A model generated the notes under the pieces. That model saw only the letters and a program-made list of their open reading frames with translations, did no database searches and was not told where the DNA came from. Of a stretch of DNA of 64,000 nt, positions 1 through 17,757 are shown piece by piece (position 1 is the stretch's first letter; each line of letters opens with the position of its first letter). This DNA comes from Tubiluchus corallicola. Its lineage: Eukaryota; Priapulida; Priapulimorpha; Priapulimorphida; Tubiluchidae. The stretch covers positions 62,001 through 126,000 of the forward strand of contig JAQGDQ010000121.1 in assembly GCA_030141605.1 (NCBI GenBank). The letters run 5' to 3'. Position numbers and translations under genes: made by a program.

Positions 1-3672
<3,672 letters not shown>

Positions 3673-4700
3673 ACTGCTCGTCACTGTTTATTCTTTACAA
3701 AGGTATGTGTATTTAAATTTTGAAAGTTTTAAAATGATTCCTTTTAACTTTTGGTAACTTATCATCACTAAAACTTTTATGCAATTTTATTTATAATTTA
3801 CTGTGCATCATCACTTTTCTTCTTTGATAATAAATTATATGAGATGACACGTTGAAATTTTTTTGGACTTCAGAATGCTTTATGACTCTGTATTTTTGTC
3901 ATCATGTTGTAGGTTGAAATTATAATTTCATACATTTTTATCATCTGCTTATCAATGTATTCAATCAACTGTATGTAAAACGTTAATTCTTTTTATTTGC
4001 AGATGTCTTATGTGGCATGTGCGTGTGCCGAAACAAACGCTTGTTATCAGCTGCTTGAATTTCAAGTGCACAAATAACTACAGTATCACTTGAAAATGTG
4101 AAATAATATGCTATCGTGACATGTTTTAATTTAGCACTGCTAATGCGGAATTTTATTCGTACACACTATTCGTATGGTAGTACATATACTGGATTGGAAC
4201 AATACTGCATGGATGTTCAGTGTTACCATAAGAATGGTTTATTTGTAACGTGGCGTAACCATACGCTATATATCTAACATTTTCTGGAAGTTAGAGATTT
4301 TTCACCGAATTGTTTTGTTCTAAGTCGTAGTGTCGCTGTTGGTCCAGTGTACTAGAAATCCAGTTACACTCGCTGAACACACTTTTCCTCAAAGAGCTTA
4401 CATTCACAATTGCATGATTTACCGTTTCTAATAGTGTGCCACAGCGTACTTACAACTTTTGCACAACAGTTGCCTTGGCCAAAGCAATCAAGTTATCAGC
4501 GTCACCACTACCAGGGGCCTAGACTGCTTAGTGCTGGGTGTCAATGCATCATCGTAGTTTTCTTTTATGATGTCACAACAATGGACCCAGTGTCGTAGTA
4601 GGTAGTCATTTTCTATTGTGGTGTCTATGTTTAGTGTTGTTAGTATAAATTAATTATATAGGTCAAAAATAAACGAGCAGTTGCGTATATTATATATATA
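3673..4700 (+). other. Probable G-beta 3' UTR, with a 3' UTR intron at 3703-4002
   Basis: Thirty bases after the stop codon there is a good donor (AAAG|GTATGT, 3703). A strong acceptor follows (TTCTTTTTATTTGCAG, ending 4002). This looks like a spliced 3' UTR intron of about 300 bp. An AATAAA at about 4668 is one candidate poly(A) signal. The extent of the UTR is not provable from sequence alone. Confidence 0.5.
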
Positions 4701-7700
4701 TGAATATATGTATCGGCCGTTCAGTTTTGTCGCATTTATACGAATCCTATTGTTTTGCGAAGACACTTTTATATAACATTTGTCTTGATATGTTACAAGG
4801 TATTTATGTAAGTTTTTAATTTCACTTAGTGTAAAGCAAAACCTGATGGACATGCATTTTGTGCCATCTGTTGGCGAGGTTTTCAGTTGCTGTATAACTC
4901 GCTCAAAGCATAAAGCTCTATCGACAGCAGTAAAAAACTGCTCAGATGTCGGTACAATGATATTTACTGCAAATTGTTTTTAGCGCTGCTGCTGACTGTA
5001 TTCCTCAATGTTTAAATGTGGTTTTGTTATCATCGTGAATTATCCATGTATCAGTATTCATTTACGGATGCACTCGGTAGTAGGTAACAAATACACAGAA
5101 CAATTTCGCATGCTTGAGCGACATTGTTTTTGATATCACAACCTAGATTTTTGATTGTTGTGTATTAATTCCTATGCGGTATTATTCTTACGAGCTCTGG
5201 TGTACTTTTAGCGGAATCTCAATGTTCTTCATTTATGATGTTCATGCATTAATGATTATAAATGCATAATTTTGCACATAATATAAGAGCCACTATTACA
5301 GCCAGAACAGACCCCACCGAAAATGCATGTATCTGCTACCATCTGGTGCTAGTGTTCTATACTAACATGCTTTATATACAAATACTTTTATTAATAATTA
5401 TGTAGACTTCATAAGCACATTTGATGGACTCTGATAACTGTAATGGTAGCACAATAGAAAAATTTACTTTTGATGAGCCTTAATAGTGATGCACTAATCT
5501 TTACAAGCTTGTTACTATTATTGTGCAATATTATCTGTACTACTAACTTGAACATTTTGTATAATGTTCATACGTCAAACTTAGATATAGTAATGTTTTG
5601 CTTGACGTAATATAGAAAAAAATTATATATGTGAAAAAGTGAAAACATGTCAGCTTTAAACTTTGGCAAAATCTTATGACATATGATATATGGAATTTCC
5701 AAAAAAGATACACATATGGTAGTAAGAAATTTTAGCAATAATCATACAATGCGTGTGTCATAATGCGATGGACCCTAAAAAAAATTTTTGGCACTTTTGG
5801 GCTACAGTTTATTGAAGTACAATTTCTTTTTCGCTGATGGTATTTTGCAGCATGTAACTATAAAATTATAGATTTCTAGTCTTAAAATTTTGCTCAATTC
5901 AACTTTTATTATCAAATTCCTAGTCAAGTTGTCAGGGATCACATGAAAGTAAGGCCAGCTTGAGGCAGTTTTACTGACTTTGCAAAAATGCATTTATTAC
6001 ATGAAGCAAAAATTAAATGAATGAAATATCTGCTAAAAAGGTGACTTATAAAGTTTTGTACAATAGGACGTGGTATTTGACATTATACTTTTATCTGAAA
6101 TTCTAGTGGTTTCTTGATAAGTATTTTGACTGAACAGCTCACCACAAAATGATGTGTAACTGTTAAACAGACCATTCAAATAGTCATAGTCTAAAATAAC
6201 ATTAATACAATTTTGAGCTGCAGTTTTCCATCATTTTTATACGTATTGATGAAAAAACTTTTATTATAGATTTTCATGTACCTGCAGCCTAACATTTTCT
6301 GATGCTACTAGAATAACAGATATTACATGCATTTCATTTGGCCTTAATATCAGAACTCATTAACATGATTCTAGCTTTAATACCTGTGCAGTTTGTATGT
6401 TTTTTAGTGCATCAATGTCATTCTTACACATCTACACTTAGTTCGTTTAAGTCTTGTTTATTCACAACTAAGAGATACCTAACTTACTACAATTTTTCAT
6501 TTTGTATGACTATTTATGCCTGTAACATCATGAAAAAATCATGTACCATGCTTCACAAATGATTCTCTGTAATTAAATCATGGTTTTAAGAAGCTTTGTA
6601 CAGAAAAAGTTGTGGAATTTTTTAATATGCAGTTACAATTTTTCGTTAACGTTGAAGGCTGATAGGCAGTTCCGATTATGACTCAATTCTGAAAGATTTC
6701 CGAAATGGCAAAAAATTTACAAAGAATGAGAAGAGCGGCGCAAGAATTAAATTATCGGGATCTGATGTCAATATTTGAAATTTTGCATGTGGTTAGCAAT
6801 ATATTATGACAAGTCATCATCAGACAGTTGTTGGGGAATGCTTTTCTAAATGCAAAATTGGGTACATGTATATATTGCAGTTTTCTGGCGTGTATGCCCA
6901 AAATTAATTGATCTTATAATAGGAACTGTATTTTCCTTAGTTTGACAATTTGGCATTTTCGTTATGCATATCCTAGTTTTTTTTCTGCCTGGCAACTACT
7001 TCGGGTTTTACATGAGAGAAAAATCACTTTAATATAATTGCATAGCAATGTTGTAATACCTAGGAAACTATCTAAAATAAACAAATACACGATAAACGTA
7101 TGGTGTGGCATGTTTTTTGTTCTTTTGTTTGCAACCTGTCTAAATGTGGCCATCAATTTGCTAGCCCTTTTTTGTAGAAATACAGCTGTACATACATTTC
7201 CCGAAACTTATAAGTACATGCAGCCGAGGGCAATGAATGGAAATCCAATGCTAAATTTACTTGTAACGTTCGATTCCTTTGATTGTAGTTATCAAATCAT
7301 AATACTGTATTTTCTATTACAATTCTAATTCTGCTGTTATTATGTAAAAAGACGTATATATAAATGTTTGGATGGTTGAACGTAATAATTATATACGTGT
7401 ATAATTGCAGTGGCTTCACCTCCACCATTGACAGTCCGTACATCAAATGGAAGGCTTGAATATGGTCTCATTGTTAGTTGTTTTTTTTATCCAGGCCATC
7501 AGGAGGATTGTTGGGTAAACAATTACTAATGCACCAATGATTGGATGATACTGGCCACGTATTTCCCAACTGTTTTTCCCCCAAGTCCTCGCAGTGTTCG
7601 TTGGTGTTTGAAGGTTGAATATAGTCTGCCCTATTCAATGGTCTGCTGTAACCAATTCTTTTTAAACCGGATTTTGGTATAATCCATAGCATTGCAAGTT

Positions 7701-9164
7701 TCTCGAAGTTATGTATTTTAACTAGTATATAGTCGCACAAATGAAATAACTTAATTGTGTATCCTTAAGGTTTAGATTTAAATGGATTTTGCTCTACTAT
7801 TTTTGTAGAAACGCGTGGAACGGTTTTTCCAAATTATGCAAGTCGCATAGTCATAGCTATACTATATTTGCTGTAGTTTGAATACATAAGCATCAAAATA
7901 AAAAAACAAAACAGTTTAGGTCGAGGTAAAAATATCTTATTTAAAACAAAATAACCGCAATCAATTTCCTAATTATTTAACAATCCTTACAGTAGTTTGC
8001 AAAACTTTACATAAATCCTGACATGACAACAAACAGAAATGGCAATGAATAATGCTCTACAGAACAGAATACTGCCAGTTCTACAGAAGTGCACCTACTT
8101 TGACAATGACCTTTTCTTTTAAAGCTTCATTGTAAACTTGCACAAATTTTCTGACTTCAACAGCTTAAAGGTATCATGCAGACTTCATTAAACAAGACTT
8201 TCAGGGTTACATATTGAATACGAAATGGAATTCACAAAAGAAAATGAATGTGAAGAAACCAAGCTTTCACTGAAAGCCGACACAATGGCAAGCCTAGTTG
8301 TTGAAAAGTTAATAAATTAGTGTAATAGAAAAGGACACTACCACAATTAACGGGGCTCGTGTTAAGAAAATACTCGTAAGATGATCTGCCATACATCTAG
8401 TAAGGCTTATTGAATTCTCACATAAGTCAGACGTCAGATGAGTATGAGTTAGGTGATTAAGACTGCTTATTGCAAGTCAAGTTTATTGAGAAATAATGGA
8501 TTTAATGCCTATTACTCTAATAATAAGTATGGCTTCAAAATTTTTCAATATGGCGACCAGAATTGGAACATTGCAGTAAACAGTTACATCAGCTTGAGCC
8601 AAGGAATGGTGTGACCGACCTGGAATGTGCCATGCTATAAAAGCCTATTGTTGAGTGGATCATGTTTTTTTGATAGATTTAGCATCTCTCGCATAGGACT
8701 GGCTTCAGAGAAACTGTTGCTGGTCAAGACACTATATTGAGCAACACCTGCCTAACTAAGACACGGGACCCTATCAGCAACTTATAATGACCCTACATTG
8801 TAAGTGACTTATGAGTAGCCACTAATGTTACACGTTGTAACTCGCCTGTTTTCCTATGTGCTCTTGTATTTATCTCCAATAAACTATTATTGTATTATAC
8901 CCTTCAAGTTCCGAAATACAGGACGTCTTTATACTGCCCTACTACTATATCATGAGCCACAATTAAACATAACAAAAAATCATGTCCCCCACTTATGTGA
9001 CAGAAGTACTACCCTTTATAATTTAATACGAATTTTCTGAGGCATTCCAGATATCATCTGGTTTTTAAGAACGTATCCTACTAAACACAAAAGTGGGCTA
9101 AGTAAACTCTTCTTTGAAAGCTAGAAAACTTGCACGCAAAACAGAAAAGGGAAGAAAATGACTT
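4701..9164. other. AT-rich intergenic region between convergent G-beta and DRG2
   Basis: I see no exon, RNA gene or clear transposon here. The open frames are short, AT-biased and without recognisable family text. The right-hand part probably holds the DRG2 3' UTR: a complement-strand AATAAA lies at 8482-8487, about 680 bp past the DRG2 stop. Confidence 0.5.
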
Positions 9165-12100
9165 TTATTTCTTAACAATTTGTATAACATCTTCATGGTG
9201 CATAATATGTGAAAGACCCACACGTTGCGGACTGTACTTCGTACTTGTTCCCTGTAAGTAAAAAGTTACTTTTATTGCAATATCGAGACAGATTTATCTA
9301 CATCCAAAGAAAACGTACTACTGCTTCTTTTGAAATGTTTACTTATGCAAGTTAAATATTACATAGACATTAGAGCACCTATTATTATTACTATCAAGTT
9401 TAATCTCACATGCATGATAGAGTCCTATTACCATTATTATCCTACTAGAGTTGAATTTTTGAATAACAGAAGCACTCAATTCTAGGTGTTTTTATTTTTA
9501 CAATTAATTTACAATAGCTTGTTGAAAAAGTTAACAGCTATTGGCGGAAGTTATTTTTCATCTTACTGGATTTACTTGCTGCCAGTTCTACAGTTAGTGC
9601 ATGGCAAACTCACCTGCAGCAAGTGTATGGCTCACTCTATATCATAGAGTGATTTGAATACCTTTTCAAAATTTTATGCAAAAATTTACACTCCGTAGAG
9701 AAAGAAACTTTAATTCTCTTTTATATAATATTTAGGTTTGAGCTAGTATCTCATGCAGTTAGGCCATTATTAGCAGGTTTATTCGGAGATAATAAAACCA
9801 CCGAAATATTAACAGTCATAATGGAGTTAAACACCTACCCATACTAGAGCATACTTGAATTGAGACACCAATGACCGATGGATGGCATGACACTAAAAAA
9901 ACGAAAGCCTTTTATGATTATGTGAATAACAGAAACAATGACTAGTATTTTGCAAAATGTTTTAGAAATAAGCAGTTGTTAATGAAGGTGATTTTAAGTA
10001 ATTTGTACCATACAGACTGAACAAATTATGGCTCGAAAACTGAAAAGTTATTTTTTTTAATTGAAAAGTAAAAACCTACAGAATTAGTTTGTAATTTAGA
10101 TACTAAAACAAAACTACCTTCCAGGAAATCTAGTGGGCTTACAAAAAATTAGTTACTCACCAAAATACAAAAAAGCCAAAAGTTTTGAGCACACTTGTCA
10201 GACTGCAGGACACCTGTGAAAACTTACCACGTGTTCGACTGTACAGTTGCTTCTTAGTATGAGACCTTCTTGAAAATCTGGTGGACCTAGACAATCACGG
10301 GAACATATTTAAACCTTCAACATATATTTATATACATCGTAACATTTGGCACTCATGTTTTGAACAAAACAAAGAAGTAAATCGAAACAGAATGTGTAGT
10401 AACTTATATATATATATAAAGTAACAGATAATATAACTAGTAGTTACATTTATAGTATAACACACCAAGATCCAGTTTATGCGGTCAATGATCATAAGCA
10501 AAAAGTTTAACAAGCAGTAAATTTTCTTGACCAATTATCTCTTGGTCGTTTAGCTACATGGCTTTTTTGTTCCAGGTCAGTTCAGCAGTTGTTTCGCATG
10601 AAATTAATGGTTAACGTTAAAGCTAGGCTAAGTTACAGTTGTAGTAATCGTAGTATTTTTTGAAATTATAACCCACATGTTGTATAATAGTCATAATAGT
10701 CAGACAGATACTTACAACCACGCTTTTTTGTGTAAACTTGAATGAGGGCAAGATGATCCCACACTTTCTCTAGTAAGTAGCCCAGATTGAGCTTTAAATT
10801 ACAGCTGACGACGACACTATGAGGCTGACGTGCTAGTCGATCCACTTCTTCTAAAGAGATCTGGTCAATTTTATTATAAACCTGACAAAATAGATTGTAG
10901 AAAACATTTATAAGGCATGAATTCATAAAGTGTGTAATGAGATAATTTTCCAGCTATTCAGACTTTCTACAGAAAACCAGAGGTGCCAAAATGACAAAAT
11001 TATCACTTAATTTGTCACCTGCTTGAACGATGTGAGGTGCTGAAAAAGACACACAGTTTTAACATGATGCACATCTCCTGGTTAACAGCATAATAGGAGC
11101 CATTTGGGAAGTAATGTGCTTGTGTGACATGAAGCGAAAAGAAAGCACAAAGAACATGATTTTGTTTAATTTTGTTAAATGTTTTGTGACTCAGTGACAT
11201 GTGCCAATGATAGTGAATGCTAGGTCCTAAACAATTACTTACACGTCAAAAAACTTATTTTCATATAATAATATCTCGTCAAAGTACTATCGATGACATT
11301 TAGCAAAACACAACACAATCGTATTGTGGTAAAATCATAGACATTGAAAACTTACATAAAGGCATGGAAGATAAACTCTGTTATCATTTATAACATCTAT
11401 AAGTTCATCTGCTGTACAGTCATCACGAAACAATACTTCTGCATTGAATATCTCTGAATTCAAGATCAGGAAATGCATATTAACTAAGCATATTAGTTAG
11501 AAAAAAGTAAAAGGCACCGTGTTAAATCTGTTAATATTAATATAATGTAAAGATTAAAATGTGAGACAATTAGAAGGACATTGAATAACTTAATTTTTTA
11601 TTAGCCTTACATTAACCCACAAGAACTATGAATTAAAAAACATGCAATAAATTCCGTCACAAGTTTTTTCAGTAGTACCTATAAAGATGAATTCTTCAAA
11701 GAATCTAAAATAAATACTCCGCTCATCCCACTGTCATTGCACAGACTGGAATTATCGAACTTACTAATTAGTAATTTTTTTATTAAACATTACACTTTGA
11801 AAGTCAAGGCAAACTGTTGTAAAACTCAAAAATTAAGAGAGTTAAAATTAAAATTATAAAATCAAACTTCCAGATCGCCTAGTACTTTTTTGCTATGTTC
11901 ACCTGGAAAACACAATTTGATAGTTGTCACACATATTATTTACCATGAACTTCGTTATTATCTCGCCTTTCTGTGTATAATAATACCTTTAAACCAACAA
12001 TTTTTTTCCCATCAAATGCCCCGTCTGCCAAGCACACGAGTGCAAATTATTACCAAAAGCAACTACAAATGTTTCTATAGTCATTAAACACACCTTATAT

Positions 12101-15100
12101 AGCCAATGCTTATGAAAGACCACACATTAGCTGAAGACATACTTTAAATAATATCGCAGTACAATTCTTGTATCATAAAAAAAGATACTATACTCGTGTA
12201 GAATCATCTGACATAGCTTTTCATTCATATGAGTTAGCGGGCACATAGCTGTAAAATGAATGCCACCACCTTTCTTTTGCTGAAACAAAAATACAAAAAA
12301 TTGTAAAATGTAACAGATCTACATAGTTATCTACAACTCTATTGGTAAATATAATAAACAACAAATTGCAGTAAACTGGCTTTAGTAGCAACAACAGAAA
12401 ATGTAATAAAAATGTAACATTTAAACATGTTTACATATTAAAAAACAAAATAATGTAGGAATGTACAAAATAAATTAATAAGCATCATCGGTCATTGAGG
12501 ACTACACATACCTTAAAATAGATATTTGGTTTAAGTTGGTTTAGTCGTATACCACAAGTTTCTAGTTCTACTTCTAGTAATCGCCTAAATAAAAGCAAAA
12601 CCAAACTTATAAATATTTGTTTTATTTTACGCTTAATTACTGATTTGCACTTCCATTCATTTATGTCTCAAACAAAGTTGCATGGCTTTTCTACTATTTT
12701 TAACTCCTCATAAGCTAATGCCATAGAGTATGAACCAAATGCAAACACTTAAGGTATAATTTGTGTAGCGTTGAAACATCAGAAAAACTGCGGGTAATGA
12801 GAAGAGATAAAATAAGAGTGAACACAATATGACGTTTGCTCCAAAATTTGTTGTGATGATTTAGTGTACACCTACAATATGTTACCACCTTAGTAATTTT
12901 CTTTTATTTCAGCAATGCAAACAACAAAACTCATGAAAGAAAAGATGCATTGTACACAACATGGCGTATTAAATGAAATTAATGACCTATTACATTGAAC
13001 ATCAGTAGCTATAATAAATTAAAATAAATAATTTTAGATCCCAATGTTAGTTCTGATCCAAAATGATTTTATATCTGCTTTGATCAAACAAATGCATGAT
13101 CTGATTAGCTTTATCAAGTAGTTATTGTAACAATTACTAAAACAAAAAAACTTTCCAAATACAATTTTAACAAATTTGAGCTAAATAATGATTCTAAACA
13201 AGCAGGTAGAACATAGCCTAAATTTTATTTTCCTCTATTTATACCTGATGAATTTGCTATATAATTCAATACCAATATGAATGAAAGGGGTTTTCCACTA
13301 GTTCTCTCTATAAGTATACACCATCCAACATAAATTTACCTTTGAGCTTCACTCTTTGTAGCATCTATCATGATAATAACTAAATCAGCAGTTCTAGCTA
13401 CAGCAATCACTTGCTTTCCACGACCTTTTCCTTGGGAAGCACCTTCAATGATTCCTGGTAAATCCAGAAGTTGAATGTTTGCTCCTTTATACTTAAAAAA
13501 TATAATGACTTTTATCATATTGATAGTGCAGTGAATATTCACATACTCAAAACAAAAATAATTTCACATGCCTAATTTCAAATTAAAAATTTTAAAGTTT
13601 TTGCATGAGAAACGCTCTTACTAACAAACTGTTTCTTACACTTATGAAATATCTCTTGAAGAAATAGTGACACACATGCCTTTACATTATTATTTAATTT
13701 ATTAGCAAATAAAATTACAAATGACTTCTGCCGCATTAACAAAATTAGTTGAAGTGTTACTAACTGATCATCTAGTAAGCTACGAAAATAACAACCTAGT
13801 TGAAAACTAGCAATATTATAAACACCTCAACTATATACTCATCTTACCTCTATCACTCCTGGAATACATGTTAATGTAGTAAATTCATAGGATGCACATT
13901 CACTACGCGTGTGAGTCAAAGTGTTCAGCAATGTTGACTGAAAACACACAATCATAAAAGATAATAATGCAATCATAAATATTTGTACAATTTTAAGTAA
14001 GAGTAATAACGATGATATGTAACATTACTTTATTTCAATATGATTTATAAAATTTTCGGGTATGTAAAAAGCCAGGGGCTATGAAAAATTAGTTAAATGG
14101 CAGAAAAAAATCGTGTCCACATTATAATCATGGTTTATGTCTCTAGTATAATTCATAAGACATTAGTCAAAAATTGCCGCAATGTAACATAATCGTAGCA
14201 CTTGGTCAGTTCTGAGAATGAGATAGAAAAGATTACATTAAGATTACAGCAAAAATTAGGGCCAAAACACTAAACCTTTTGCACAAAAGGCTTGGAACCA
14301 AATTAATTTAACAGAGTTCTCTAGCATGACCGTTGGCATTCCATCTTACAGTTGCACTTCGGAACTTCTCTTACAAAACAGAAATGATGTATTCTCTACA
14401 GTGCTGGCTTTCTAGGTTGAATGGGTTTTAATGTTTACAAAACAATAAAAAAACATACAAGTGAATGAAACTTATTGATAGATTCAGAGTTTAATAAAAT
14501 GCAGTGCTCACCTTACCGACGGATGGAAACCCAATCAAAGCAACACGAGCATCACCCGATTTCATAACGTCAAACCCCTCTCCCTTGTTTCCCTTTGCAG
14601 CAGTGCTGGCATCTATCAACTGAGATCGGTACTTTGCAAGCTTAGCTTTCAGTAAACCGAGATGATATTCAGTGGCTACAACAATGAAGAACACAATATT
14701 AAAAAAAATTGAATGAAAAACAGTAGCTTTTCATTTTGATTAACACTACAGTATATAAAAATATTAAATTTAGCATAAATATTTTCTCCTTAATATTCTC
14801 CATATTTTTTTCTTAATATAAAAAATTTATGAATTACTTTTCTCAAAATGTCTAATTTACAACTTCCGAAACTACGGAAAAATTGCAAAAATTATATTTA
14901 ATGGTAAATTTGACCATAACACATTAAATTGTTACACAAATTTAAAAAAATATTCATTCTAGATGTTGATCGTCATACTCTACTCTCCTACTTCTACTAA
15001 TTTAATCTTCGTCTGAATTTCACACTATGACTACATTTCCGTAACTTCATTTCCGTAACTTGTATCTGACCAGTAAGGATCTCTATCATTTCACTAATAC

Positions 15101-15214
15101 TACAATGTTTATCTCTTTCTAAATCACACTGATGTTAACTTAATGTTTACCTTTATTTTTCTGTGTTCTTGCAATCTCTTTCTCAATTTCGCTGATTTTC
15201 TCAAGAATACCCAT
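9165..15214 (-). CDS. DRG2: Developmentally regulated GTP-binding protein 2, complete, 11 exons, 365 aa
   Basis: Exons, in transcription order on the minus strand, are 15214-15151, 14675-14512, 13937-13848, 13491-13340, 12584-12512, 12279-12189, 11453-11356, 10881-10716, 10286-10228, 9892-9839 and 9251-9165. They total 1,098 nt in one frame, or 365 aa; human DRG2 has 364. The start [14 protein letters not shown] is the family N-terminus. The G1 loop GFPSVGKS is at about 70-77, G3 DLPG at 116-119 and G4 NKID at 247-250. The C-terminal TGS domain ends in [13 protein letters not shown]2 (not DRG1) is indicated by [18 protein letters not shown] and the VYTKKRG segment. The family is an Obg-related cytoplasmic translation-associated GTPase that works with DFRP2/RWDD1. 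No key residue is missing. The 14511 and 15150 donors and all acceptors are canonical. Confidence 0.97.
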
Positions 15215-16499
15215 TTTGATATCTGTATAACAAAATGCTATAAAGCTGCTGATTTTTTTTTTAAATCTCTTAAGCTCAAACAGTATTTCTGCTTTTGCAA
15301 TGTTGATGAACTCAAATAGTTGTTTTACGCAATATTTTTCATGTTTGGAGCATTTACGAGCTAATGGAGTTCTGTTCAACATTTTCTATCTTTGCAATGT
15401 TTATACATGAGTTTAACAGTCGTGACTGGAAAAAGGCATATTATACTACAACAGATCCACATAAATGGGCAAGCCTGGATGAAAGCCTGCAACAGTTTTC
15501 TTACAGTTTATAAGTGCATGCCATAATTATAGGTTTAAAGGAAAACCCAATCTGATGCTAAACCATAGCTTAAAATAATCAAATGCAAAAAATTGTGAAT
15601 GGGAAGAATTACTTACGTGGAAGAATTATTACTACAGAAGTTTAAATTCATGTTCGCGCATCTTGGAAACGCATCACACAAAAAAGGTGCTGTACCTCTC
15701 AGTTCAGTTATGGCATAGCTCACACTAGTGGTGAAATTGGCTATTGGCACAGCAGTAAGCTTGGGATTTATTTTCTAAAGTTAAAATTGCGGATTTGGCA
15801 TAATTCACAATCAGTGCTGTACAGGAGATCTGTATTACAATTTTCACTTTCGTAAACATGGAACACGCTCGTGAAATGTTTGTGCCCTTACAAAATTATA
15901 TTCAGTTGTGATGTCATCGCTTCCTGCACTTCAATCAGCTGTTAATCAAGTTTTTAAGCTATTATTCCATTATAAGAAACATTTAAGCATTATTAAGCAT
16001 TGAAAAGTATGTTTTTACCATACTTGAAAAACAGGGCAGGTTATGAATAATCATCCTAGTTTCCTTTAATTATTGGTGACCAATAATTTGGACACCAAAC
16101 ACGTGTTTTTAGAAGCTTAACTGTTTTTCAGGTTATACACACTAAAGTACTAAACCCCATTTAAACAAATCCAGGCTGCCAGGCATATAAGCTGCCTCAG
16201 CTTGTCAGCACATAAAATTGTGTATTAATAAGCTTTCACTCTACTACTATTAGTTTCTTTAGACTTTACATCTGTCACCTGCCTGACCTTTTACTTTTAA
16301 GTTAACCACGTTATGGTTTCAGCACAGGCAGTACACTACGTAGCATCAGGTTATCTCACTAGAACAGCAAATTTCATGGATAATTGTACATAATGCTACG
16401 TCAGTTTGTGACAATCAGATCAGGTTTCACGATTTTGATTTCTTGAAGTCTGATCCCAATTATAGCTATAGTATAGATAGGTTTCACATATCGATCAGC
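15215..16499. other. DRG2 upstream / intergenic region
   Basis: This holds the DRG2 5' UTR and promoter side. An open frame runs upstream of the DRG2 ATG to about 15382, but the family N-terminus starts at 15214, so that extension is probably UTR. I see no other gene or clear repeat. Confidence 0.5.
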
Positions 16500-16776
16500 T
16501 AGAGGTGGATAAGCCATGTTCATCTCCATGTTCGAGCCGGCGGCAGCAGCACGCCGCGGCACATGGAAGCGCTGCAGAGGAGGTCAACAAAAGCATTTCT
16601 GGCATCAAATCAAGCGCGATATTGTCTCCTCTTGGGCTGGATTGCTACCACCAAGTTTCCGACGATCTCACAGAGCTTCCATCGCATTGCGAGGACCGGA
16701 AGCAGTGGTGTGCGATGGTTCGGGATGCTACCTGTGCTGGTCTGCCTCCACCTAGTGGGGGCAGCAAGTAAGTAAG
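16500..16776 (+). pseudogene. 3' end of a non-LTR retrotransposon (RTE/CR1-like), frameshifted
   Basis: This patch is much more GC-rich than its surroundings. One frame reads RCRGGQQKHFWHQIKRDI. A second frame continues as LGLDCYHQVSDDL, then CEDRKQWCAMVRDAT. This matches the usual C-terminus of LINE ORF2 proteins, with a basic GRQ..W...IKRDL segment followed by EDR..W..LVR. A frameshift separates the two parts. Past the coding end comes a TAAG-repeat tail (about 16764-16776, resumed at 17483), typical of LINEs that end in a microsatellite. It is only a 3' stub and is split by a later insertion. Confidence 0.6.
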
Positions 16777-17482
16777 AGGCGCTATTACACTTTCGCACCG
16801 CCTAGCTTTTTATAGATTATTACTCGTTTTTAGGCTCGTAAGTCATCATTCTATTATTCTTACGTCATCAGTGAATGTTTCCGCTAATCTAATTGTAATT
16901 TAATAATATATTTAAGTATAATTACCAATAATTATGCTGTATTCACAGTTCTACGCCTATACAGGGCGTATCGCCATCTTGTTTGTGTAGGTAGTCACGT
17001 GACAAATTTCGTACTAGTTTATGCATTATCAGGGCCTAGCTTAAAAGGCACGAAATAAAGAAAAAACCTTTACTTTTTTATAATCTAATAGTAATAATAC
17101 TACAGTAATAAATAAAATTAATGATAAATAACTGTAGTCGTCTAAAATAATTTCCCGCGATACGATACAAACTCCCGTAGCTGCAACCCTAATAATCATA
17201 AATTATGCGAAGAAACTAAAAATACAGGTTAAGGGCCACACACGTCACTGCGCGAGAGCGATTGCGCATCAGTGATGTAAACACGTTTATTCACGTGCAG
17301 CTTTTAATGGCGGCTGTAGGTAAGTAATGCATGATTTTAATCTGGACTTATAAAGCGCAAGAAGCAATAATATTATAGGAATATGGTGTATATTACGCCT
17401 GTTGGTCTGCTTTCTGGCCTGCAGGCGTGAAAACAACCAATAGGCCAGGAAAAGCTAGGCGGTGCGAAAGTGTAATAGCGCC
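16777..17482. mobile_element. 706-bp non-autonomous DNA transposon with 34-bp perfect TIRs
   Basis: Positions 16777-16810 are the exact reverse complement of 17450-17483, starting AGGCGCTATTACAC. TAAGTAAG lies on both sides (16769-16776 and 17483-17490). It can be read as an 8-bp target duplication, but the target is itself a TAAG repeat, so the true duplication length is uncertain. There is no open transposase frame. The interior contains a CpG-richer stretch at about 17230-17330 ending in ATGGCGGCTGTAG|GTAAGT, which resembles a promoter plus first exon. The superfamily is not assigned. Confidence 0.85.
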
Positions 17483-17757
17483 TAAGTAAGATAAGCCACG
17501 AATTGGGTACTTTTACCTTTAACAATTATCTTATCAAACGTCAAATGAAGTGCGATACCTGCTTTACTACAATGTATCAGTTGGTGCAAGAGGTTAGTGT
17601 AATGGGCGGTTCATAAAAAAGTGCAAGAAATAACTGTTAAATTCGCCATACACTAAAAATTAAATTTCTAATTCCCAAATATATAATGCAGTGGTCGTCG
17701 CCATGTCCACTCTCGCAAAAAATCGCGAGATTCCTTGAGCTCGTACAATCGCCCTGC

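Noticed and set aside
7474-7740. 88-codon minus-strand frame
   Set aside because: No family match, no neighbouring exons, and codon content like the surrounding intergenic DNA.
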